Origin: Dryobates pubescens
Lineage: Eukaryota > Chordata > Aves > Piciformes > Picidae
Assembly: GCF_014839835.1 (NCBI RefSeq)
Contig: NC_071615.1
Span: 558,001-622,000, forward strand
DNA length: 64,000 nucleotides
Direction of reading: 5' to 3'
Under the pieces are notes generated by a model. It saw only the letters and a program-made list of their open reading frames with translations, was not told the origin of the DNA and did no database searches. Below are positions 19,664-31,600 of the stretch, one piece after another (within the stretch, counting starts at the first letter, position 1; every line of letters begins with the position of its first letter). Position numbers and translations under genes: made by a program.

Positions 19664-22600
19664 TCACCACTTGATGCTCAGGCCAGAGCTGGCTCTCTCC
19701 ACGGCGTGGTACTGGGTGTGCAGAGCCTTCAGAGCCTTTTCTGAGTCCACACCACCCAGCCACTGCTCATACAGTGCACTCACAGCCTGGTTCTCCTCTG
19801 GGGCTGCGGCCTGAAGAGACTCATACAACCTCTCCACCTGCTGCAGCTGCTCCTTGCTGGACCCCCCAGCTGCCTTGAGCTGGCCACCTCCATTCAAGCA
19901 GCCTGCAAGCAGCAAGGGAGGAAATGTCAGAGCCCAGACACCACCTCAGCTTTAGCAGGGGGGAGGCCAGCCCCACCCCAGCTGCAGCTCATTTACTCTG
20001 CACCTGCAGGCAGTCCCAGCCATGGGCACACCCCTGCCAGGGTGCCTCACTCCCCACCTAGCTCCCAGCCCCAGGTGGGCTCCAGCTCTGGGGAGGAGCT
20101 CTCCGGTGTGGTGAGCCCCAGGGTTCATAGCCTGCAGGCAGCTGCCAAGGCAGGCTGGGGGGAGCAGCAGCAGGGAGCTCTGGCCCTTATCTCCTGCCTC
20201 CAGAAGCCAAGCAGGGGGAGAACAGCCTTGGAGTCTGCAGTGAAGGTAAGATAAAGGTCCCTGGGCTGGGGCTGGGTGTGCTGGGGGGGGGGGGGGGAGG
20301 TGCACAGCAGGAGGCTGCCCAAAGAGGAGGCTCAGTGTGGAGCAGTCTCTTGGGGTTTGTGTTCTTGGGAGAGCCCAGAGGGGCAGCTCAGTGTCCCTTC
20401 AGGCTGGGTTCAAGCTGCCCCAGCTCTCAGGTAGCAGATTCAGAGAGAAGCAGGAAGGAGACTGAGGAACAGGCAGAGCTCTTCTTCAGCAGCAGTCTCC
20501 AGGAGTGCACTGCTGTGCCCTGCCAGAGGAAGCATCTCCCTGTGCTCAAAGGGCTCCCAAACCAGGAGGCCCTCTTTAGAAGCAGCACTTGAGGGCAGTC
20601 TGGGCTGCAGGTACTGAGAGCCTGGAGAAGCAGCAGCTGCCAGGCAGGACAACAGCCCCAGGCAGCTCTGAGCTGCTGCAGTGACTGCCACACCTCCAGA
20701 GCTCTGCCACAGGCTCCAGGGTGGGCTTTCCCTTGCCTTGGAGCACACCTCAGGGGCAGCTCCCTCTGCCCTGGCAGCCTCACCTGCTGGGCAGGCCATC
20801 ACCTCCACGTAGTGGTAGGCAGCCTTGCCGCGCTTCAGCTTCTGCACCAGGTTCTGGATGTTCCGGAAGCCGTAGGCCAGGGCAAACTGCAGCAGCACTG
20901 CTCCATCCCTCTCCAGGGTCACCTCCTGGAAGTCCTTGTTTCTGAGGAAGCAGAGAGAATGGCTCAGCCAAACTCCCTTCTGACCTCACCTTCCAAGAGC
21001 CCTGTGCTCAGAGCCCTGTGTCAGAGCTCAGCGGAGGAGGCTGTCCCAGCCCTCTGCCACCCAGCCCAAAGAGATGAAGAAGGTCTTGCAGGGGAGCTCC
21101 CAACCCCCTGTGGGCATCTGCTGCTCAGGCTGAGTGTGCTGAGGAGCCAAGGGAGCCTCAACACAGCTGTCATTGTGCCAGGCCTGCCTCAGCCAACTTC
21201 CCCACTAGTGAGGCCACTGAGGAGTAGAACCAAGGGGCAAACCATTACTGCAGGCTGCAGTGGGGAGACCTGCTCCCGAGAAGAGAGTCAAGCAGCTTGG
21301 TTTGTGACCAGTATTCCATGCTGGCACTCTGGGAGGGAACTGCTCCTTGTGCTTCTCACACCAGAGAATCCTGAATGCTAACAGAGAGATACAACTGCAC
21401 AGGCTGGATGGGGCCTGCAGCAACCTGGCTGTGGTGGGAGATGTCCCTGCCCAGGGCAGGGGGCTGGAACTTGATGATCTGTAAGGTCCCTTCCAACCCA
21501 AACCATTCCAGGGCTCTATATCCATCATCTTCTTTAGGGGGTTGGAGCAGCTCTGCCCCAAGGCCAGGCTGAGGGAGCTGGGGCTGTGCAGCCTGCAGGA
21601 GAGAAGGCTCCAGGCAGACCTCACAGCAGCCTGCCAGGACCTGAAGGGCTGCAGGAAGGCTGCAGAGGGACTGCTCCCAAAGGGCTGCAGGGACAGGAGC
21701 AGAGGCAATGGTTTGGAATGAGAGCAGAGCAGATTGAGATTGGATGTGAGGAACAAGTTCTGCCCCAGGAGGCTGCTGGAACACTGCAGCAGGTTGCCCA
21801 GGGAGGTGGCTGAGGCTCCCTGCCTGGAGCTGTTTGAGACTCTGAGCAACCTGCTCTAGGGAGGATGTCCCTGCTGCCTGCAGCACTGGAGGAGCTCTGG
21901 AGCTCCCTTCCAGCCCAAACCATTCTGTGATTCTCAACTACTCTGAAAATTGTCTGCAAGTTGATTCTGGGAAGAGCTGCTCAGGCCAGAGCAGAGTGTG
22001 GGAGGTGCAGGGGTCAGAAGGCTCCCAGGGAAGGGCTGTGGGGAGCGTGGGCTGAGTTAGCCCTGGGCAGCTGTGGGAGTCAGGAGCCAGCTCCCAGGCC
22101 TTGAAGCAAGTTTGAGCCCTCAGCAGGATAACAGCCTGAGAGAAGTGCTGACACCCAGGCACCCTGCAGGGCTTTGTGCTCCTTACTTTAAGGCTTTGTA
22201 CTGAACTGTGTCCACTTGAATCCCAAAGAGCTCCTTGGCTGCATGCTTGTAGATGTGCTCCAGGTAGCCCCCAGAGCCCCCTCCTGAGTGGGTTGTGAGC
22301 TCCTCTTCTGCAGCACCACTGAACCTGGAGACAGGAGAGAGAGGCAGATGTGTGTGGGGGCAGCTCTGGTGGGACAGGACAGCCAGAACACAGGGCTGGG
22401 GCACTTGGGGCAGCACAGCAGGTCCCAACCCCCCTGCAGCTTCTGGCTTCTCCCTTTCTCCTGGGAGCCAATTATTTATAGCTCCAGAGCCCAGCAGGTT
22501 TAACCCAGTGCTGCCCAGAGTCCCTCAGGTCCAGCTCAGTGCAAATACTGTCACTTGTCACCCCAAGGCCTGGCCCAGCTTGGAAGGGACCTCTGGGCAT

Positions 22601-25600
22601 CACCCAGTCCAACCCCTCTGCCAAAGCAGGGCACCCACAGCAGCTTGCCCAGGGGCACAGTGCCCAGGGGGGGTTGGAAGCTCTCCACAGCCTCTCTGGG
22701 CAGCCTGCTCCAGGCCTCCAGCAGCCTCACACCTCCTCCTGCTCAGGTGGAGCCTCCTGGGTTCCAGTTTGTGCCCCCTGCCCCTTGTGCTGTCCCTGGG
22801 CACCACTGAGCAGAGCCTGGCTCCAGCCCCTTGCCCCCCAGCCTTTATCTCTTGCTGAGCTTTGCTCAGCTGCCCTCTGGGGCTGCTCTTCCCCAGCAGC
22901 CTCAGACTGAGGAAGCTATGGTGCTGCACCTCTGTGCTCTCCTGAGAGCACCACCTAGCAGAGGTCCTCTCTCCATCTCAGCAGTGCTAAAGCTCTTCTG
23001 CCCCAGCTCCAGAGGCAGAGCCCACTCCTGAAAGCTCCAGCTTGAGCTGCAGCATCTCTTCAAGACAGACACTGCAGATGTGGCTGCTGGGGCCTGAGCT
23101 TTGAGAGGCAGCAGTGCTGTGACCACAGGCACAGAGGGGTGAGGTCAGGGGGTTGTGTGCTTGAGGGTAGTGGTGGCCAAAGCTGCTGGTGGCAGCACAT
23201 TGGCTCCTGCAGGGCTGGCCTCAGAGGGACCCTGGGCTTGGTGGTGAACACCCAAGGCCATCACAAGCTCTGCACTTGCAGCTCCTGACAAGTGAGTGCA
23301 GCTCAGGGCCGTGCCAAACCCTCCAGAGGTCAAGGCCACGCTTCTGGAGAGCAGCTCTGCAGCTGGGAGCCACAACAATGGCTTTTGTTAGAGCACACCA
23401 GGAGGAGGGAGCTGCTGACAAGCACTGCCCAGGCAGGGACACTCCTGTGCTCCTCCTGACAGCTGCAGAGGGGACAGCACTTGAGCTCAGGCCAAGATGG
23501 AAGATGGTGCAGATAAAGCTCTCAGCTCTGGGAGGGCTGCAGAAGGCAACTCTTCAGCCTGCACTCAGCCCTCCACAGCTATTTTAGTTTGCTCTTGTTT
23601 ACAGGAACTGAGCTTCATCAGCTGAGCCTCTGGCTGTGTCCGGCCTCACGTACCGCTCCGCTCGCCAGGCACGGCTGCCAGCAGGGCCTGCAGCAAGCCC
23701 TGCAGCAGCAAGGGGCTGCACACTCCTGGCACCTCAGCTCCTCCTTGCTGCCAAATGCAGCAGCCTCTTACTGGGCTCCTCCAGGTGCTGGAGGCTGAGG
23801 CACAGCCGGGGGCCCCTGGGGGCTGCGGGTACGTGCGGCCTGGGGCAGCCTCTCGCTGCCTCTGCTCAGCTCAGCCCGGGGCAGGAGGCTCCTGCTCACC
23901 ACAGCCCTGAGGCCTGGTGCTCAGCATGTCCTCCTCCCAAGCTGGCCACAGATCAGGGTCAGTTAGTTAGGCATTGAGCTCTATCTTATAACTGACACTT
24001 CCACAAAGTCACTTCCTGAGGGGGCCCAAAGGCCTGGGAGTCTCTTTGCCCCTCCCTGCCCCCGTGCTGGTGGTGGGACCGAGCAGCTGGAGAGCTGCCT
24101 GCTTGGAGAAGCAGAGAATGGGCTTGGAAGGGACCTGAAGAGCTCACCCAGTGCCAGCCCCTGCCATGGGCAGGGACACCTCCCACCAGCCCATGCTGCT
24201 CAAGGTCCTACCCAACTTGAACACCTCCAGGGAGGGGGCAGCCCCCTGGGCAGCCCCTGGGCAGCCCCTTCCCAGGTATCTGCTCCATGGCTAATACCTA
24301 AGCTGAAGCTGCTCTTTTGGGCTCAGCCTTGCAGCCATTTCTTCCACCTGGGAATAGTTCTCTTTCCTGAGCAATCTGAGCAACCAAACCAGACTCTGAG
24401 TGCTGGAGAAAGTGGCCCCAGACAGAGCCATGGCAGTGAGTGTGCTGTGTGAAAGCTGCCCCTCCTGCTCAGGACACAGCTGCATGAGCAGGGTGGTGGC
24501 AGGTTGATGTTGGACTCAATGATCTTGGAGGCTTTGTTCCCTGCTGAAACAATTCTGATTCCATTCTGTGAAGGTGCTGAGCAGGGCCAGGGAGGGGCAG
24601 CAGAGCTGGGGAAGGGGCTGGAGAGCAGGGCTGGGGAGGAGCAGCTGGGGGTGTTGAGCCTGGAGGAGGCTGAGGGAGACCTTGGGCTGCAAGGGGTGCA
24701 GCTGAGCACAGGCCTGTGTCACCTTCTCACCAGGGCCTGCTGGCTGGTCTCTCCTGCCAACTGCAGGGGCCTGAGCAGTGCCTGTTGGACTCCTGCACTG
24801 CACCAGCTCTGGTGACTCTGCAAGGCTGCTGCCTCTCTGTCCACTGCTGTGCAGAGTGCTACAAAGCCCTTTGCAGGCTGCAGAGGGGAGTGCTCTGCTT
24901 TGCCTTCTGCTGTGGGAGCAGCAGTGCACAGCAGCTCAGGGGAGGAGATCCCTGGGCAGCTGTCCCTCACCCAGATGTTCTCTTTCACTTCAAGCCACTC
25001 AAGGCCCATCTGGACTGCACGTTTGAGGTCTCATTTCTTCCTCCACTGAAGACTCCTAAAGATGAGCTGAGTGACCTCATGCATGCCTGGATTGTGGGAT
25101 CTCTACAGTAGCTCTGATAGAGCAGGGAGAGGCAGCTGAGCTCGGTGCAGGAGCAGGCTGTGGTTAGCAAACCCTTCAGCACTGAGCCACAGTCTGCAGG
25201 TAACTGCCCTGAGGGACTGCACCAGCTGCAGTGTGAGCAGCAGAAGGGAAATCAGAGCAACTCATCCTTCCTGCACAATTCCTCTGCCCTCACTGAGCTC
25301 ATTCCAGCAATCTGTGACTGACACAGGGAGCTGCTAAGCCTTGGCCTGCTGAAATCTGGGACAAGGAGTTCCAGCCTCTCCAGAAGGGGGAATGCAGCAT
25401 GTGCTGCAGTCAGGGGCTGAAGGCACAGCTGGACTGAGCCAGGTGATGCAAGGAAACAAAAGAGATGCAAACTCTGTGTGGAAGAGAAGCAAACTGTGCT
25501 CAAGAACTCCCTACCTATTAGGTGAAAAAGAACAGAGTGAAGGACCTTGGGGTGCTGGTGGGAAGGGAGCTGGGCATGAGCCAGGGGTGCTCTGGCAGCT

Positions 25601-28600
25601 CAGAAGGCCAAGGGCAGCCTGGGCTGCACCCAAAGCAGTGAGGCCAGAGATGGAGAGAGGGGATCCTGACCCCTGCTCAGACCTCACCAGAGCTGTGTTC
25701 AGCTCTGGAGCCCTCAGCACAGCAAGGACCTGGAGCTGATGGAGCAGGGCCAGAGGAGGCCAGGAAAATGCTCAGGGGGTTGGAGCAGCTCTGCTGTGAG
25801 TGCAGGCTGAGGGAGCTGGGGCTGTGCAGCCTGCAGGAGAGAAGGCTCCAGGCAGACCTCACAGCAGCCTGCCAGGACCTGAAGGGCTGCAGGAAGGCTG
25901 CAGAGGGACTGCTCCCAAAGGGCTGCAGGGACAGGAGCAGAGGCAATGGTTTGGAATGAGAGCAGAGCAGATTGAGATTGGATGTGAGGAACAAGTTCTG
26001 CCCCAGGAGGCTGCTGGAACACTGCAGCAGGTTGCCCAGGGAGGGAGCTGAGGCTCCATGCCTGGAGCTGTTCCAGGTGAGGATGGAGAGGGCTCTGAGC
26101 AGCCTGAGCCAGGGCAGGATGTCCCTGCTGCCTGCAGGGGCTGGGCTGGATGAGCTCTGGAGCTCCCTTCCCACCCAAACCCTTCTGTGATTCCATGTAA
26201 ATGAAGTTTGTCCTTACATGGTGTCCAGTGGGGCAGGATCTACATCTGCTAGAGAGACTCCCTCCTGCTCCAACAACTTGAGCACTTCTCCTGAGACACA
26301 CAAACCAAAAGCCATTATTGTGGGGCTGAAGGCAAAGAGCCCCCCCAGGTGAAGACACCAACTGCCCCTGCAGCCCTCAGCAGGACAGGATGAGCAGAGT
26401 GAAGGGCAGCTAGGCAGTCACAGCCTCCACCAGAGAGGAGGGGCTGCTGAAGCTGGCAGCAACCCTGCCCTGAGGCTTGCAGCCACCAGCTGGGCCAGGG
26501 CTGGCTCCACTCACCTGTGGTGATCACACAGTCCACATCCCGAGTTTGGTGCTCCTGGCTGAAGAAGTCTGGCCTGGAGGCCTCCAGCTTCTTGTCATAG
26601 CAGGGCATCACTGTCACGTGGTAGACCTGGCTGGGCTGGATGTGCTGCAGGGGAGACACAGCTCTGGAGCTGGCCTGCCCAGCACTGAACCCATCCTGGG
26701 GGAGAGGTTTTCCAGGCACAAAGGATGATCCCAGCATGGGAGCTCTGGGGATCAGCCTGGCCCATCCCCTGCTCCAGCAGGGCTCCCACAGCAGCCTGCC
26801 CAGGGGGGGTTGGAAGCTCTCCAGAGGAGACTCCACAGCCTCTCTGGGCAGCCTGCTCCAGGCCTCCAGCAGCCTCACACCAAAGAAGTTTCTCCTCCTG
26901 CTCAGATGGAACCTCCTGGGTTCCACTTTGTGCCCCCTGCCCCTTGTGCTGTCCCTGAGCACCACTGAGCAGAGCCTGGCCCCAGCCTCTTGTCCCCCAG
27001 CCTTTATCTCTTGCTGAGCATTGCTCAGCTGCCCTCTGGGGCTGCTCTGCTGCTCACTAAACACCCAGAGGAGGCTCCCCAGGCTCCCAAATGCCACCAT
27101 GCCTCTGGCAGTGCTGCCCAGGATTACAGAGCCTCTCCCTCTGCTTGCACACAGTGAGGCTGGGCAAGAGAGAGAGATGGAGTTTGCAGCAATGTCAGCA
27201 GTGTGTCTCTGACAGCTTCCCACCCCTGCCCCCTCTTCTTGCCTGCTCAGATGATCCAAACAAAACCAACCAGGGAAGTGAGTCTCCAATTCTGCAGCTA
27301 GAGAAGAAGCTTCCTCTGTGCTGCTGACCCCCAGCCCCAGGACAAGATCTGGAGTCAGATAAAACCCCAGCAAGCCAAACCTCATGGCCATCCAAGAGGT
27401 AAGCACAGGCTGAGGAAACAAATCATTGACTCCAGGCCATTGTTTCAGTTGCCTGGTGCCAAAGGCTCTGAGCAGCTGCCAGGGTCTGCTGACATCTGCA
27501 GCCCTCCCTCCTTGGCTCCTTAAGGCACAAGAAATCAGCCCCAGAGCAGGGCTGCAAGTTTCTTGCTAGGCCTTTAGCAGAACTCCACTCTGCTGGGATC
27601 AGACTGTAGGTGGGCAGGAGCCCAGGGGTTAAAAGACTGAGAAGAGAGCTGAGCCAAACTGGAGCAGAAGGTGAGGCTGGGAAGGAGCAAGTGGCTTGGA
27701 GAGCAGGCAGGATCAGCAGGTCAGCACTGCCTGCAGCCCTGGGGGGAGGATGCTTGCAGTTCCTCCCAGCCTGGAAGAACAAGCAAACCCCCCAGACAAG
27801 AGGGGAGCACAGCCACTCCAGCACAAAATGTTCCTGCCCATGGATCAAGAGGCTTCAAGCAGTGCATGCAGCCTGTGCTGAGTGCTGCTGCCCTGGCTGC
27901 TGCCTTCTGGCTGGAGCAAGCAGAAGGCAGGGAGGAGCTGGCTTACCTTGGCACTCTGCTGCACAGTTAAAACCATCAGCCTGCAGTGCCCCCTGTGAGC
28001 ACTGCACAGTTGAGAGCCTCACCTGCTGTGCTGCAAAATGGCCCTTGACCAAGGAGCCCATGACCTGCTGGGGGGACTTGGTGGTGCTGATGTAAGGGAT
28101 GATGAAGCTGCCATGGGTCTTCTCTGCGTAGCAGATCCAGCCTGAGGGGAGAGGAGTGAGCAAACTCAGTGCAAAGGCTAAGCAGCAGCCCTTGACTTGC
28201 CCCCCTCTGCCCTGCCCCCAGGCTCAGTGCCCTTTCACAACCACATTCAGCCCCACTGCAGCACAAAGAGCAAAGGAAGCTTCGTTTGAGAGCTCCCCAG
28301 GCCACCGTGGGGATCGCTGCTGCTGTTGACACCAAGAGCTCTTGGGACTGTGGGGAGAGAAATCCTCTGCCAGGGCTTGTGTGGTTTTGCCTGTCCAGGG
28401 TCCTGCTCCTGTGGCCTTTGATTCAGCTGGTGCCATACCTGGGCAGGCAGAAGCAAGCATTGGCAAAGCCTTGCTGTCCTCAGCTTGCCTCCGGAAGCGC
28501 TTCACGAACTCCCGTTGGCTTTCCAGCAGGCTGAAGTTCCTGGGGAAGGTGGTGTCAAAGACATGGTGCACACCTGGGCAGCACAGAGCCTGGGTTAGAG

Positions 28601-31600
28601 CTCCCAGCAAGCATGTGGCAAAGGCAACAAACAGCCTCACTGAGAGCTCAGGGGATCCCATTCACAGGTGTTGACCTCTGCAGCTGAGGCTGAACCTCCT
28701 CCCTCGCAGGGCAGCGCGGCGAGAGGAGCACCGGGGCCAGGGGGCTGCAAATCTAAGCCTTAGAGCTTCCTCCTTCCATCACCCCAAGCTCCTGCTGGGG
28801 CTGAGGCTGTGGACATGCTGCCTTTTAGTGCCAATTATGAGTCCATCCTAGGCTGCATCCAGAGCAGTGTGCCCAGCAGATCCAGAGAGGCAATTCTGCT
28901 GCTCTGCTCCGCAGGGCTGTGCCCAGCTCGGGAGCCCTCACACAGGAAGGGCCTGGAGCTGATGGAGCAGGGACAGAGGAGGAACATGAAAATGATCAGG
29001 GGGTTGGAGCAGCTCTGCTGTGAGTGCAGGCTGAGGGAGCTGGGGCTGTGCAGCCTGCAGGAGAGAAGGCTCCAGGCAGACCTCACAGCAGCCTGCCAGG
29101 ACCTGAAGGGCTGCAGGAAGGCTGCAGAGGGACTGCTCCCAAAGGGCTGCAGGGACAGGAGCAGAGGCAATGGTTTGAAATGAGAGCAGAGCAGATTGGG
29201 ATTGGATGTGAGGAACAAGTTCTGCCCCAGGAGGCTGCTGGAACACTGCAGCAGGTTGCCCAGGGAGGTGGCTGAGGCTCCATGCCTGGAGCTGTTCCAG
29301 GTGAGGCTGGAGAGGGCTCTGAGCAACCTGCTCCAGGGGAGGATGTCCCTGCTGCCTGCAGGGGCTGGGCTGGGTGAGCTCTGGAGCTCCCTTCCCACCC
29401 AAACCCTTCTGTGATTCTATGACAGGAGGCTGTAAAGCTCCTTCCTTCCATCTCTCCAAGGTTACTGTGTGCTGAGGTTGTAGCCATGTTGGCTTTTCAT
29501 CAACGCTAACCATGACTCCATCAGGAGGTAAATCACATGGGTCTGCTGCTCTCTTAACAGGCTTAACACAGCCCCCAGACGGACAGACCACCAGCACCAC
29601 CACCAGCACCACCACCAGACCACCACCACCACCACCAGCAGCACCACCACCAGACCAGCACCACCACCAGACCACCACCACCAGCACCACCACCAGACCA
29701 CCAGCACCACCAGCAGCACCACCACCAGACCAGCAGCACCACCACCAGCACCACCACCAGACCAGCAGCACCACACTTGCCTAAGCTCTTCAAGAATGCT
29801 GTCAGCTTCTTTGCTGTTTCCAGGACACCCATCTGACATCTTGCAGCCAGGGAAGCTCTGGACTGTGGTGAAACAGAAACCACCACCAGCTTCTGTTCCC
29901 TGGGAGCAGCACTCTGTGAGGACAAACCAAAGAGCCCCCTGGTTCAGCCAACATTCACACAGCACAAGCAGAACCTGGACAGCAGGAAGCATCTCCCAGC
30001 TGACCTCTGAGGTCAGCACCGAAGATCCCTTCCAAGCCCATTTATTACTTACTAAACATCACTAAACCACAGCAGAGCACCAAGAGCACCCTCAGACCCT
30101 TCCCAGCACTGCAAGCAGTGTTCAGTTTGCTCTTCCCATGCTTGTGTCTGCAGATGCAGCCCCCCAGCCTTGACAGCTCTCAAGCCCTGAAGGCCAGCTG
30201 AGCAAGAGCTGCCACCCACCTTGTTCGCTGCCAGCACTCTGCAGAGCTCCTCATGGCTCTGCTGGGTGATCAAAACACTCTCTGCTGAGGTGATGCAGCC
30301 ACTGCAGGCCAAGCAGTCATCCAGGCTGATCTTGGCCTTTTCCAGCTTCTGTGCTCCTCCACTCTAGAAAGCAAGAGCCCAGACTCAGTCCTGCTCAGGG
30401 CTGGGCAGCACTTTCCCCACCTTTACCACCTTCAGTGGCAAAGATGTTGACCTTTTCATGCTCCTGCTTTGTCTCTCAAGGAACAATGAAACCCAGGGCA
30501 ACCAAACAAAAAGTTCTCTCTTCTGCTCAGCAAGGTGAGGAGCAAAACCTCTGAGGTTTGCTGCTTTCAGTAAGGTTCCTTACCCCACAGCTGCACAAGT
30601 GCTGAGGGACTTCAGGAGCAGCCCAGCAAGAGCAAGGACGTGCCTCAGGATTTAATTCAGGCTGGAGGCCAGGCCAGGCAGGGGCAGCAGCTGGCTTCCC
30701 CACTTGAAGGAAGGATTTGTCCTTTCTATCTGACCTGAGTAAGTCAGTGGTCCCCTGAGCCTCTCCCCTCAAACATCACTTCTCAACAGAGCCACAACCA
30801 GCCAGCTGCTCTTAAACTGAGAGTCTAAAGTAACCATGGAATGGCTGAGGTGGGAAGGGACCTTCCAAGCCCAGCCAGTCCCAGCCCCCTGCAGTCAGCA
30901 GGGACATCCCCAGGCAGAGCAGGGTGCTCAGAGCAGTCACTGATGTCATGAAGCACTGCCACAGAAGTGGAATCACTGCTGATGGAGCCAGGACACTACA
31001 CAGGCCATGCCTCAGGATTTAACTGAGGCTGGAGGCAGCACCAGCAGCACTCCTCTGGCCTCTTGGTCCTCTCTGAGGCCGTCAGTAGCTGTAGATGATT
31101 CAGATACTCAAGCAGAGACTCAGGCTCTGTGGCTGGTGCACAGAAGGCTGAGGTAAGGCCCCACATACCTGATCAATCTGGAAGTAGCTTCCATCTGCTT
31201 CGATTTTGATCTTGGCTGCTGCTTTTCCAGGCTTCTTGTCCACTTTCACAGGCTTGATGCATTCCTGGAAGAGAAGTAACAGCCCAGAGGGGAGGAGATG
31301 GGCAAGGAGGAGGGAGATGCAATAGGAACTAGAATGATCAAACACTAGTTTGAGAGTGAATGCTGCTCCCTGCCCCTTGAGAGAGACTGGATCTGCTCAC
31401 AGCATCTCTGCCTGCCGAGAGCAAGCACAAAAGCAAAGCCTCCTTACCCCCTTCTTGCAGAAGGAGCACTTGCCCAGCATCAGAGCAAAGAGAGAGGCCA
31501 GTTCTGCCAGTCTTGCTGAAGATCACAGCTGTTTGACACAGGCTTGGGAGGCTCAGAGCACAGCCTGCCTGCACAGCCCTCCCCTCTCAATCCCTACCCA

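Noticed and set aside
25512-25739. Possible reverse-transcriptase gene
   Set aside because: Only the extreme C-terminal end of the CR1 ORF is present (KDLGVLV-like), so it is a 5'-truncated LINE rather than a gene.
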